Source of the DNA: JAICXG01 sp963801255
GTDB taxonomy: Bacteria; Verrucomicrobiota; Verrucomicrobiia; Chthoniobacterales; UBA10450
Direction of reading: 5' to 3'
DNA length: 64,000 nucleotides
Assembly (NCBI GenBank): GCA_963801255.1
Contig: CAWDEC010000008.1
Coordinates: 248,001-312,000 of the forward strand
Part shown: positions 51,521-59,577 of the stretch, one piece after another
How positions within the stretch are numbered: the first letter of the stretch is position 1
Layout of the letters: every line of letters begins with the position of its first letter
The notes under the pieces: generated by a model
Told to the model about the DNA's origin: nothing
Databases searched by the model: none
What the model saw: only the letters and a program-made list of their open reading frames with translations
Made by a program: the position numbers and the translations under genes

Positions 51521-52219
51521 CTAAGCCTTTGAGGCGCCCTGTTTCTTGAGCGCAGTCCTGGCCAGGTAACTAACGAATATCGTCACACCAATCGTGGCGA
51601 GGAGGCCGACGCTGAGAAAAGTCCATTCCAAAGGCGTATGACCTTTCTTGCTCCCACCCAAGCCGGCTTGTCCGATGGCGCCGAGATAGGCATAAAGGAC
51701 CGTTCCCGGCAGCATGCCAATGGCTGAGGCAAGGAGATAGGGCCAGAAGCCGATCGAGGTTAGGCCGTAGAAGTAATTGCTGAGGTTAAAGGGAATCAGC
51801 GGGCTAAGCCGGAGCAAGCCAACGATCTTCCAGCCCTGTCGGCCGACTGCTTGATCGATAAGGCCGAACTTCTTGTTCTTGTGTGCAAGTCTCTCGACAC
51901 GCGCGCGAACCAGGTAGCGCGCAACCAAGAACGCGAGTGCCGCGCCCAGGGTCGCGCCGCTCAGGGCGACCACCGTTCCGCCGACGATGCCGTAAACCAG
52001 ACCGGCTGCGATCGTAAGAATTGAGCCAGGCAGGAAGAGCACGGCAGCGAGTGCATACGCGCCAACAAAAATGAATGCCCCGGTCGTGCCGAGATGGCGG
52101 ATCCAGTTTGTAAAAACCTTGACCCATTCCGCTACCGGCAAAAAGGAAATCGCGATCGACAGGGCTACCAGCCCGAGAACCAGGGCGATCCATTGCCAGT
52201 ATTGCCGTAGCCATTTCAT
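51521..52219 (-). CDS. TVP38/TMEM64-family (DedA-like) membrane protein
   Basis: The 232-residue protein from ATG 52219 has about six membrane spans and the SNARE-associated/VTT domain: PGSILTIAAGLVYGIVGGTVVALSGATLGAALAFLVARYLVR, then LLRLSPLIPFNLSNYFYGLTSI. The family includes putative lipid scramblases or transporters. The frame opens to 52288, but the ATGA overlap with the oxidoreductase stop (52216-52219) supports the shorter start and translational coupling. TVP38 proteins often accompany such flavoproteins. Confidence 0.9.
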   Translation of the reverse strand: MKWLRQYWQWIALVLGLVALSIAISFLPVAEWVKVFTNWIRHLGTTGAFIFVGAYALAAVLFLPGSILTIAAGLVYGIVGGTVVALSGATLGAALAFLVARYLVRARVERLAHKNKKFGLIDQAVGRQGWKIVGLLRLSPLIPFNLSNYFYGLTSIGFWPYLLASAIGMLPGTVLYAYLGAIGQAGLGGSKKGHTPLEWTFLSVGLLATIGVTIFVSYLARTALKKQGASKA

Positions 52220-53697
52220 GAGCGGGTGCGCCGATAGAGCCAGCTGGTCAGCTTGCGCGCGCGCGGTGTGAGCCGCTTCTTGTTCCATGTTTCCGCCGAC
52301 TTTAGAACGAGGCTGCTAAAAGTCGGATAGGCAAAAACTGTCGAGCAAATGTCTTTCAAGCCGATCTTGTGCCGGATGGCGAGAGCGAACTGCTGAACGA
52401 GTTCGCCAGCGTGTTCGCCGGCGATCGTTGCACCGATTACCTGATCGCTTCCGCGCCTAACGAGCACACGGGCGAACCCTTCCTCCGCTCGCTCCATCAC
52501 AGCCCGATCGACCGCTTTCATTTCCTGCTCGACCAGATCGTATTCCACGCCCTGTTTTCTGGCGACGCTTTCCGTTAGGCCAACAGTCGCGACTTCCGGG
52601 TCCAGATAGGTGCACCAGGGAACCGATGAGTAATCGATTTTTTGTCGCAAGAAACGGAAAGGCACGAGTGTGTTGCGAATCACAATCCGCGCGTGGTAGT
52701 CGGCCACATGAGTGAATTGCAGCTGGCCGATTACGTCACCGATCGCGTAGATGCCGCGCTGAGTTGTCTCGAGATGATTGTCGACCGCTACTCCGCGCTC
52801 GGTGAAAGCGACCCGTGCCTTTTGCAGGTTCAGGTTCTCGACATTAGGTCGTCGTCCCGCCGCGACGAGCAGGGCATTGGCTGCAATCGTCTGATTGCCC
52901 GCCCGCAAACTTAAGCCGCTGCTCGTCTGCCTGACCTCGCTGATGTCTGCATTAGTCAGCACCTGCAATCCTTCTGCTTCGAGACGCGTGCGGACAAACT
53001 CACTCACCGCCGGATCTTCCTTGCTCAGCAAGCGTGGTCCGTTTTGCACAATCGTAACCTTTACCCCGAGTCGGCCAAACATTTGACCCAGCTCGCAACC
53101 TATCGGCCCGCCACCAACGATAACAAGCCGCTCCGGTTTTTCCTTCAATTCGTCAAAGACGGTTTCGTTGGTATGGAAAGGCACATGGCTCGTCCCGATC
53201 GCTGCGGGAATCATGGCACGCGATCCGGTAGCAATGATGAAATGCCGCGCGCGCAGAGTTTGTTCGCCGACCTTAAGTTCGTTAGGCGAAAGGAAGCTTC
53301 CTTCCTCGTGAAAAACATCTACGCCTAACGACTCAAAGCGTTGCGCTGAATCTAATGGCGCCAGCTCGGACCTTCGAGCTCGCATGCTGGCGAAGACTCC
53401 TGCGAAATCGAACTCCGGTTCGACATCCTGAGCGCCCCAGGCTGATGCCTTCCGCATGCGATGCAGCAGGCGCGCGGAAGAAATGAGTGCCTTGCTTGGC
53501 ACGCAACCGAAGTTGAGACAGTCGCCTCCCATCTTGCCGCGCTCGACAAGGGCCACGCGCGCCCCGAGCGCGACCGAGCCGGCCGCAGTCACCAAACCAG
53601 CCGTGCCGGCACCAATTACGACAAGGTTATAGATTCCGTCGCCTTTCTTCATCAGTTTAGGAGAATCGGCGGCATTGGCTATTCCTCGACCCGCCAC
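52216..53697 (-). CDS. Class I pyridine nucleotide-disulfide oxidoreductase (MerA/Lpd-like)
   Basis: FAD/NAD(P)-dependent oxidoreductase. The 493-residue protein has the FAD motif VIGAGTAGLVTA (about 26-37), the redox-active disulfide in GGDCLNFGCVPSKAL, the NAD motif IVGGGPIGCELGQMFGRLG and the C-terminal dimerisation domain with HAGELVQ and VFAYPTFSSLV. It is closest to mercuric-reductase-like proteins that lack the vicinal C-terminal cysteines, so mercury reduction is unlikely; the substrate is unknown. ATG 53652 (MKKGDGIYNLVVIG) is an alternative start. It overlaps the TVP38 gene by ATGA. Confidence 0.9.
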   Translation of the reverse strand: MAGRGIANAADSPKLMKKGDGIYNLVVIGAGTAGLVTAAGSVALGARVALVERGKMGGDCLNFGCVPSKALISSARLLHRMRKASAWGAQDVEPEFDFAGVFASMRARRSELAPLDSAQRFESLGVDVFHEEGSFLSPNELKVGEQTLRARHFIIATGSRAMIPAAIGTSHVPFHTNETVFDELKEKPERLVIVGGGPIGCELGQMFGRLGVKVTIVQNGPRLLSKEDPAVSEFVRTRLEAEGLQVLTNADISEVRQTSSGLSLRAGNQTIAANALLVAAGRRPNVENLNLQKARVAFTERGVAVDNHLETTQRGIYAIGDVIGQLQFTHVADYHARIVIRNTLVPFRFLRQKIDYSSVPWCTYLDPEVATVGLTESVARKQGVEYDLVEQEMKAVDRAVMERAEEGFARVLVRRGSDQVIGATIAGEHAGELVQQFALAIRHKIGLKDICSTVFAYPTFSSLVLKSAETWNKKRLTPRARKLTSWLYRRTRS

Positions 53698-53809
53698 TCA
53701 TGCCTTGGGAGGCAGTTAGGTCGACTTATTGCTGGGACGCAACTGCAAACGTCGCGCGGCCTTGTTTTGTGGGTTCGATCGGCTCTCTGCAGCGTGGGAG
53801 CAACAGGCA

Positions 53810-53843
53810 CAAAAAAGGCGCGGAGGATTTCTCCCCCGCGCCC
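53810..53843 (-). terminator. Intrinsic terminator after the YXWGXW gene
   Basis: Just downstream of the minus-strand stop at 53864, GGCGCGG and CCGCGCC (53817-53842) form a stem around a short loop, followed on the transcribed strand by a run of six T at 53816-53811. Confidence 0.75.
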
Positions 53844-53863
53844 TCGAGTTTGGTGTTAGTGAC

Positions 53864-54967
53864 TTAGGGCTTGGCAGGCTGGTCGTTATCGTGCCCCTTC
53901 TGCTTCTTTTTCGGCGGCGGTGCGTGGCCAGCTGGGTGAGCCTTGGCGGCTGACCCATTCGCGGCCACTGGGGCGTGATGAGCCGTGTGGGAATTCATCT
54001 GAGCACTTTTTGGCGTTGCGTGATGGGTTTGCGCTGTGGATCTGGCAGCCGCGTTGTGCTGCCCGTTCGCCATGTGTTGCTGATGCGCAGTCGACTTCTT
54101 CTCAGCTTGCCGGTTAGCGTTTGCAGCTGTTGCATGCTGTGCCGTCTTTTGATGTTGGGCCGTGCGTTCCTGCGCAGAGGTTGGCTTTGCGTTCTGCGCC
54201 TGCTCGCGATTCGCGGCCTGAGTTCCCTTTTTCGAGTTCGCCGCGGCGTTTGCCGCAGGTTTGGCTGCCGCGTTGTTGTTTTGCTTGTTTTGGACCGCAC
54301 TTACGGCTTCCGCCGATGGCTTGCCGTTATTAGCTTTTGCTTGCAAAGCGGGATCGTTCTTAGCGGCTTCCACTGTGGACCGCTGTGTTGAGACAGGAGC
54401 AACGCGGGGCCCTTTGGCGGCCGCTTTCTCCGCGGCAGTCGGTTGTGCCTGGACACCGCCCTTTCCGTTAAAGCTCGCCTGAGAGCCCGAAGGATTTCTT
54501 ACAACCTCCCGATTAACATAGGTCGTCCTAATGACATTCGTGTCCACCCGATTAACGGCGGTGTTATACTGGAAAGCGTTACCCTGCCACCTTCCGCCGA
54601 CGTAGCCGGTCCCGACGTATCCATAGCCGTAGTTGATTCCACCGTAGAAGCCAACGTGCGGGCCCCAATAACCTTGGTGAAATGCGTAGCTGCCATTAAC
54701 GAAACCCCAGTAACCTGGTGTCCAAAGGTACCCGATCCGGGGCGCAATGACCCATACGCCCGGCACCCAGTAGTAGCCGTATGGACCATAAGACCAGTAA
54801 CCCGGCGTCCAGATATAACCCGCGCCTGGGCAAAGTGGCTGCTCATAGACGGGGATCGGCGGAGGAGCGAATCCCACCGAAACGGCAACGTATGCCGATG
54901 ACGAAGCCAGCGGCAGCCCGGCAAAGAGCAGCGCCGCCAGCGCAAAAATAGATAGTTTGTTTTTCAT
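53864..54967 (-). CDS. Secreted YXWGXW-repeat protein with Ala/Asn/Gln/His-rich tail
   Basis: From ATG 54967 the 367-residue protein has a signal peptide (about 1-23). An N-terminal part follows with several YxWxPGYW/GYWG-type aromatic-glycine repeats (GYIWTPGYWSYGPYGYYWVPGVW, GYLWTPGYWGF, QGYWGPHVGFYGG) of the YXWGXW family, found in surface or copper-related proteins of Gram-negatives. The second half (about 160-367) is Ala/Gln/Asn/Lys-rich with many His, and probably disordered. The frame extends to 55021 with 18 extra residues. Charge and composition suggest a surface or periplasmic protein that binds metal or DNA (inference). An intrinsic terminator follows. Confidence 0.85.
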   Translation of the reverse strand: MKNKLSIFALAALLFAGLPLASSSAYVAVSVGFAPPPIPVYEQPLCPGAGYIWTPGYWSYGPYGYYWVPGVWVIAPRIGYLWTPGYWGFVNGSYAFHQGYWGPHVGFYGGINYGYGYVGTGYVGGRWQGNAFQYNTAVNRVDTNVIRTTYVNREVVRNPSGSQASFNGKGGVQAQPTAAEKAAAKGPRVAPVSTQRSTVEAAKNDPALQAKANNGKPSAEAVSAVQNKQNNNAAAKPAANAAANSKKGTQAANREQAQNAKPTSAQERTAQHQKTAQHATAANANRQAEKKSTAHQQHMANGQHNAAARSTAQTHHATPKSAQMNSHTAHHAPVAANGSAAKAHPAGHAPPPKKKQKGHDNDQPAKP

Positions 54968-55176
54968 TTTCAGTATTGGCTTGTAATAGAAGAGAGACGG
55001 GCCCGGCGCAGAAATATTCAAGGCAATTTTCCGTTATGCCGATGTAAACGCCCTCGTCTTAACAATATGAGAATCGATGGGAACGCACGAGTGCGCGTAT
55101 GGTCACCTAATTTTCCTCTGACTTGGGAGAAACTATGTGTCGACGCCCGGCTGTGAAGTCAGCCGCGACGCGCGAT

Positions 55177-55479
55177 TCAATTCACCTCTTCCAAAATGAG
55201 GCGCGATGCAGTGAAGCGCCCGCTAAATTTATCCGTATGTTCCTTCTGAAGGGCAGGAGCGAAAGTCTCGCGATAACGATGATAATCTTCCAGCGACTGG
55301 CAACGGTATTGCATGACGTAGCTGGGCTGTTCCGTGGCAGGGTCGTTGATCTTGAGCATGCTGCAGTCACGGAAGCAGCCAGTCCGGAGCACATCGGGGA
55401 TATGCACCTCTTTCATCCAAATGCGCCATTGGGTTTCGATCTCAGATTGAATGGTGACCGTGACGCTATAGACGATCAT
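55177..55479 (-). CDS. DUF4286-family protein
   Basis: The 100-residue protein starts MIVYSVTVTIQSEIETQWRIWMKEVHIPDVLRTGCF and continues SYVMQYRCQSLEDYHRYRETFAPALQKEHTDKFSGRF, matching the DUF4286 family (a ferredoxin-like dimeric alpha-beta barrel fold). Function unknown. It lies between the YXWGXW gene and the BNR gene, both on the same strand, with about 44 bp to the BNR gene. Confidence 0.82.
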   Translation of the reverse strand: MIVYSVTVTIQSEIETQWRIWMKEVHIPDVLRTGCFRDCSMLKINDPATEQPSYVMQYRCQSLEDYHRYRETFAPALQKEHTDKFSGRFTASRLILEEVN

Positions 55480-55523
55480 CGCATCATCCGCTTACAGAGT
55501 CTTTCCGCATATCTCTTCAACGG

Positions 55524-57809
55524 TCACTGTAAACGCAACATGAACATTCCACGACCGAACGTAGCAGCGTAAAGGGAGTTGCCCGAGACTTGATATTCAA
55601 GATCAGTCACCGGAACGTTAGGCAAACCTTGAGCGGGAGCGCGCCAGGTTGTTCCGCCGTCGCTCGAGCTATAGACGCCGACATCTGTTGCCACATAGAG
55701 ACTGGAGCCGATAATAACGAGATCGTTAACCGGTGCCTGGGGCAGGTTGCCAACAATGCTCGACCAGGTTGTTCCGCCGTCGCTCGTCTTTAGGACATAC
55801 GGTAAAGGCGTCCCCGAACGAAAGCCGGAGAATGTTGCATAAGCAATCTGTGCGTTGGTTGGATCTACAGTTACTCTCGTGACCCAGGTGCCAGGCACGT
55901 CCGAGTCGGTGACGCGTGTCCAGTTAACGCCGAGGTTGGTCGTAAACCAAAGACGCCCGTCATCCGTTCCGGCAAAGATACGATTGGAGTCTGTCTTGGC
56001 GCCGGCGACAGTCGTGACCGTGCCAAAGGGATAGCTCGGATCGCGGCCTGGGCCGCCGGTAAGATCAGGACTGATCACCGACCAATGGACGGCGTGATCG
56101 ACGGAGCGATTGACCTGATTTCCGGCATAGTAAAGAACGGCCGGGTTAGCCGGGTCAAACTGCAGTGGGCTAAGCCAGTTACGCCGGGATGAAGTCGTCG
56201 AGTTGGTGAAATCGGAGCTGGTGTTCCCGCCGTCGGTTGAGCGGAGACAATCTCCGTACTGGCTGCAACCATAGACGAAGTCTTGGTTCGTAGGATCGAT
56301 CAATGCCTCAAGGCCATCGCCACCCACATAGGTATTCCAGCCAGTGCCACCATAGGAACGATTTACGCCGTTGTCCTGCGCACCGCCCACCACTCGTCGG
56401 CCATCCTGTTCACTTACATCCACGCTATAAAATTGAGTAAACGGCTGACTGACCGCGGAGGTCCATTGGTCGTTCGATCCGTTCACGTCCGAGCGATAAG
56501 TGCCTCCGTCATTGCCGAGGTAAACCCGGCCCGGCACCTTTGAGTCCCAGGCCATCGCGTGGTGATCGGGATGAGGACTAAATTCGCCGGTGAAGGACAC
56601 GCCGCTGGTTTTGGATTCGCAAAGATAGACGCCGCCGGCAAAAACATGAGTCTGGTCGAGCGGGTCGACCCATACGCGTCCAAACCACCAGCCATAGCTC
56701 GATTGCGCCCCGCTCAGGGTAGAGTTAGGCGAAAGATTCGTCCACAAATCGCCGCCGTTATCCGAACGATAGAACCCTTGAAAAAAGCCGCTGGTCTGGT
56801 TCACGATCGCGTAGAGCCGTTGCGGGTTGGACGGCGCCAGCGCGATCCCGATACGTCCGACGGTCGAAGAGGAAGCCGGAAGACCGTTCGTTAGGCGAGT
56901 CCAGGTGGTTCCGCCGTCAATGGAGCGAAAGACTCCTGAGCCGACGCCACCATAAGTGCGCAGGTCAGGCTCGCGAAAATGATCCCACATCGCGGCATAA
57001 ATGCGGTTGGGATTCGTAGGATCGATGGCCAGATCAACTGCTCCGGTCGTATCATTGTCCCCCGCCAGCTTGCGAGTCCACGTAGTTCCTCCGTCGATCG
57101 ACTCATAAACTCCACGATCGCCGCCATGGGTGTAAAGCGGCCCGGCCGCAGCAGCGAAGATATGCTGTGAGTTTGTCGGGTCGACCATTAGTCGGCCAAT
57201 AGCACCCGAGTTCTTCAGGCCAACACGCTTCCAGGTCGCGCCGCCATCAGTCGATCGATAAATGCCGACGCCACCGTAGGTGATACTTCCACCTCCGGGA
57301 TTTGCCTCGCCTGTGCCGGCAAACAGGGTTCCGTCCTGAGTGATGATCAAGGCGCCCATCGATTGCGGATTTGTTGCCGGCCAGATCGCGGTAAAGTTCA
57401 AACCTTTGTCGGTGCTTTTCCAGATGCCGGCGGTTGCCGCCGCCACATAAATTGTATCGGTTGCCACTGGATCAACCGCGATATCTACCACGCGACCGCC
57501 AATATTAGTTGGGCCGACAAATTTCCAGCGTGCGGCAGCACGCACTGGATCCAACCTCGCTTCTTCAGTCAGCGCGGCTGCCTGGGCCGCAGCTTTTTCG
57601 AGCGCCCCGGCAGGAATGCCGCCGTGAACTACCCGCTGCGTTACAAACCAGTCCTCCGGCGGGGCCTCTTTTTCTTCGCCTCCCGTTTTTCGAACCTGAT
57701 CGCGATCTCGTGCTGATTGCGTCGTCGAACCGGCCGGAATGGAATGCCGGAAAATTCCGACGAGCGAAAAGATCAGCAAGACAAGGACGGAGTAGTGAAT
57801 GCGTTTCAT
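55524..57809 (-). CDS. Secreted BNR/sortilin-type beta-propeller protein
   Basis: The 761-residue protein has a signal peptide (about 1-24) and many Asp-box repeats of the S-x-D-x-G-x-T-W type, such as STDGGATWKRV, SIDGGTTWTRK, SSDGGTTWRA and DGGDLWTNL. Such proteins form 7-10-bladed propellers (BNR/VPS10-N family) and include sialidases and xyloglucanases; catalytic residues cannot be assigned, so a glycosidase activity is not claimed. It is exported, probably cell-surface. The words GTTAGGC at 55616 and 56725 and TCGTTAGG at 56887 lie inside. Confidence 0.87.
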   Translation of the reverse strand: MKRIHYSVLVLLIFSLVGIFRHSIPAGSTTQSARDRDQVRKTGGEEKEAPPEDWFVTQRVVHGGIPAGALEKAAAQAAALTEEARLDPVRAAARWKFVGPTNIGGRVVDIAVDPVATDTIYVAAATAGIWKSTDKGLNFTAIWPATNPQSMGALIITQDGTLFAGTGEANPGGGSITYGGVGIYRSTDGGATWKRVGLKNSGAIGRLMVDPTNSQHIFAAAAGPLYTHGGDRGVYESIDGGTTWTRKLAGDNDTTGAVDLAIDPTNPNRIYAAMWDHFREPDLRTYGGVGSGVFRSIDGGTTWTRLTNGLPASSSTVGRIGIALAPSNPQRLYAIVNQTSGFFQGFYRSDNGGDLWTNLSPNSTLSGAQSSYGWWFGRVWVDPLDQTHVFAGGVYLCESKTSGVSFTGEFSPHPDHHAMAWDSKVPGRVYLGNDGGTYRSDVNGSNDQWTSAVSQPFTQFYSVDVSEQDGRRVVGGAQDNGVNRSYGGTGWNTYVGGDGLEALIDPTNQDFVYGCSQYGDCLRSTDGGNTSSDFTNSTTSSRRNWLSPLQFDPANPAVLYYAGNQVNRSVDHAVHWSVISPDLTGGPGRDPSYPFGTVTTVAGAKTDSNRIFAGTDDGRLWFTTNLGVNWTRVTDSDVPGTWVTRVTVDPTNAQIAYATFSGFRSGTPLPYVLKTSDGGTTWSSIVGNLPQAPVNDLVIIGSSLYVATDVGVYSSSDGGTTWRAPAQGLPNVPVTDLEYQVSGNSLYAATFGRGMFMLRLQ

Positions 57810-57991
57810 TGGTAATAAAGAGTCAATTGTGCCGAACGGTGGTGGGCGCCGTCAAGAACCCTGCGAGTGGCGCCCGATCCACTGGAAACGGGGCGCCCGG
57901 CCACAGGCGGCTTTTCGCTCGCCTTTTCCAATCGCCTGCGGCAGTTTCGGTTTTGCTTGCTGGGTTAACCTCTCACCGCCACATCCACGCC

Positions 57992-58840
57992 ATGAAGAGA
58001 GTGAAATCAGCGTTGTTCGGCCTCGTTTTTATGACGGCGGCGTCTTCGATGTACGCGGATTGGCGCTTTGGCGCGGAGACCGGTGCGCTTTACGAAAGCA
58101 ATCTCTCAAACTCCGATCGCACCTCTGATGTGGAGAGCGACTGGGCCTGGCAAGGCGAGGCGCGCGCCTTTAACGGCTTCCAGTTGTCGCGCGATCTGCG
58201 CCTCAATTTTGGAGCGGATTTCCGTGGCGTTGCCTGGAGCCAATACGATGCTTTCGACCGAATCGGCGCCGGCGTTTCCACTAATTTGCGTTATCGATTT
58301 GGCCTTGGCCGGCTCGCGCCCTGGCTGCTGCTCGACGAGCGGATCGGTTATGATCATTTCCAGCAGAGCGCGCAAAGCCGCTGGGACGAAACGGCTGCCT
58401 TGCACGGGGGAATATTTCTAAACGACCGGGTGGCTTTGGAGGCGGGATATACCTTTGAGAATCTCGCCTCGCCCGGCGATTTCTTCGATCGGCAAGGCCA
58501 TCGCCTCGATGCGGCAATGATCTTCGATCTTACCTCTTCCTTGCAGGTCAAAGTAGGATACTCCTATCGCAATGGCGGAGTCATCTCCTATGCGGTTCCG
58601 CCCCGTCCGGATATCTTTCGCATAGCAACGGTCCGGGTGGGTGACACTGCGTTTGGCGCCTATCCGCTCTATAATGCTTATCGTTTCCGCGCAGAGACGC
58701 ACGCGGCTGCCGTGACTGTTGGCTACACACTGACCAAGTATCTCTCGGCACAAGCCGGTTATGAGTACAGTGTCACCCTCCACGATCCGTTAAGTTACGA
58801 AAACCATCGCTTTGAAGCGAAAATCGTCTTCGCCTACTGA
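57992..58840 (+). CDS. Outer-membrane beta-barrel protein
   Basis: From ATG 57992 the 282-residue protein has a signal peptide (about 1-22, ending SMYA). A long series of alternating strands follows (WRFGAETGALYESNLSNSDR, GFQLSRDLRLNFGADFRGVAW, VALEAGYTFENL, QVKVGYSYRNGG), ending in FEAKIVFAY with an aromatic C-terminus. It is a medium-size outer-membrane barrel, perhaps 12-14 strands. The frame opens upstream to 57509, but that part is antisense to the BNR gene. The next gene starts directly after its stop, so it heads an operon with a cupredoxin and an adenylate cyclase. Confidence 0.8.
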   Translation: MKRVKSALFGLVFMTAASSMYADWRFGAETGALYESNLSNSDRTSDVESDWAWQGEARAFNGFQLSRDLRLNFGADFRGVAWSQYDAFDRIGAGVSTNLRYRFGLGRLAPWLLLDERIGYDHFQQSAQSRWDETAALHGGIFLNDRVALEAGYTFENLASPGDFFDRQGHRLDAAMIFDLTSSLQVKVGYSYRNGGVISYAVPPRPDIFRIATVRVGDTAFGAYPLYNAYRFRAETHAAAVTVGYTLTKYLSAQAGYEYSVTLHDPLSYENHRFEAKIVFAY

Positions 58841-58903
58841 GTGAGACTCTCCCGCACATCGACTCTGGCAGCCTCCAGTCGCAGATCTGGCGGCGACTAT
58901 TTC

Positions 58904-59548
58904 ATGACCCACATCATTGCCTGCCTGCTGGTAACTTCGGGATTGAGCTGTATGGAGGCTGGCACGCTGGAAGTCACGGTGAAAGATCTAAGGGGTCAGC
59001 CGGTTTCTGATGCGGTAGTCTATGCAAAAGGCAACGGAACTCAGCTTATTCATTCGCCGAAGCAGCAAGTCATCGACCAGCAAAACAAGCAGTTTGTTCC
59101 TTATGTCACGGCAGTCCAGGTCGGCACAGCAATCCTTTTTCCTAATAAGGATAACATACGCCATCATGTCTATTCCCTCTCACCGGCGAAGAAGTTCGAG
59201 CTGCCGCTTTATACCGGGGTGCCGGCGGCGCCGGTTCTTTTCGATAAGGAGGGATTTGTTACCCTGGGTTGTAATATCCACGACTGGATGATTGCTTATG
59301 TTGCTGTCCTATCGACACCTTATTTAAAGGTGACAGGAAATGACGGGCAGGTCAGGCTGACCGATCTACCCGCAGGCAAGTATACTGTGGAAGCCTGGCA
59401 GCCTCTCCTGAAGCGCAAGCCGGAAGAGCTGGCTCAGATTATCGACCTTTCCGGCAGCTCCAGCAAAGCCATCGCCTTCAGCATGGAACTAAGACCTGAC
59501 TTTCGGGCACGACGTGCGCCCGACTTAGGCACCGGAGGATATCCCTGA
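58904..59548 (+). CDS. Secreted cupredoxin-like protein (methylamine-utilization type)
   Basis: From ATG 58904 the 214-residue protein has a signal peptide (about 1-19) and a plastocyanin/azurin-like fold. Type 1 copper ligands are visible as His in NIRHHVYSLSPAK, Cys and His in GFVTLGCNIHDWM, and the Met in DWM. The initial LEVTVKDLRGQPVSDAVVYA is a Carboxypeptidase-regulatory-like strand pair, as in proteins annotated as methylamine utilization protein. A GTG at 58841 directly after the barrel gene's stop is an alternative start, but gives a poor signal peptide. The cyclase gene's likely start overlaps its stop. Confidence 0.85.
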   Translation: MTHIIACLLVTSGLSCMEAGTLEVTVKDLRGQPVSDAVVYAKGNGTQLIHSPKQQVIDQQNKQFVPYVTAVQVGTAILFPNKDNIRHHVYSLSPAKKFELPLYTGVPAAPVLFDKEGFVTLGCNIHDWMIAYVAVLSTPYLKVTGNDGQVRLTDLPAGKYTVEAWQPLLKRKPEELAQIIDLSGSSSKAIAFSMELRPDFRARRAPDLGTGGYP

Positions 59549-59577
59549 AATTTCGATTCCGGCGGTTTCGAAGCCGT

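Noticed and set aside
57509..57991. N-terminal extension of the outer-membrane barrel frame
   Set aside because: It is antisense to the BNR gene; the signal peptide begins at ATG 57992.
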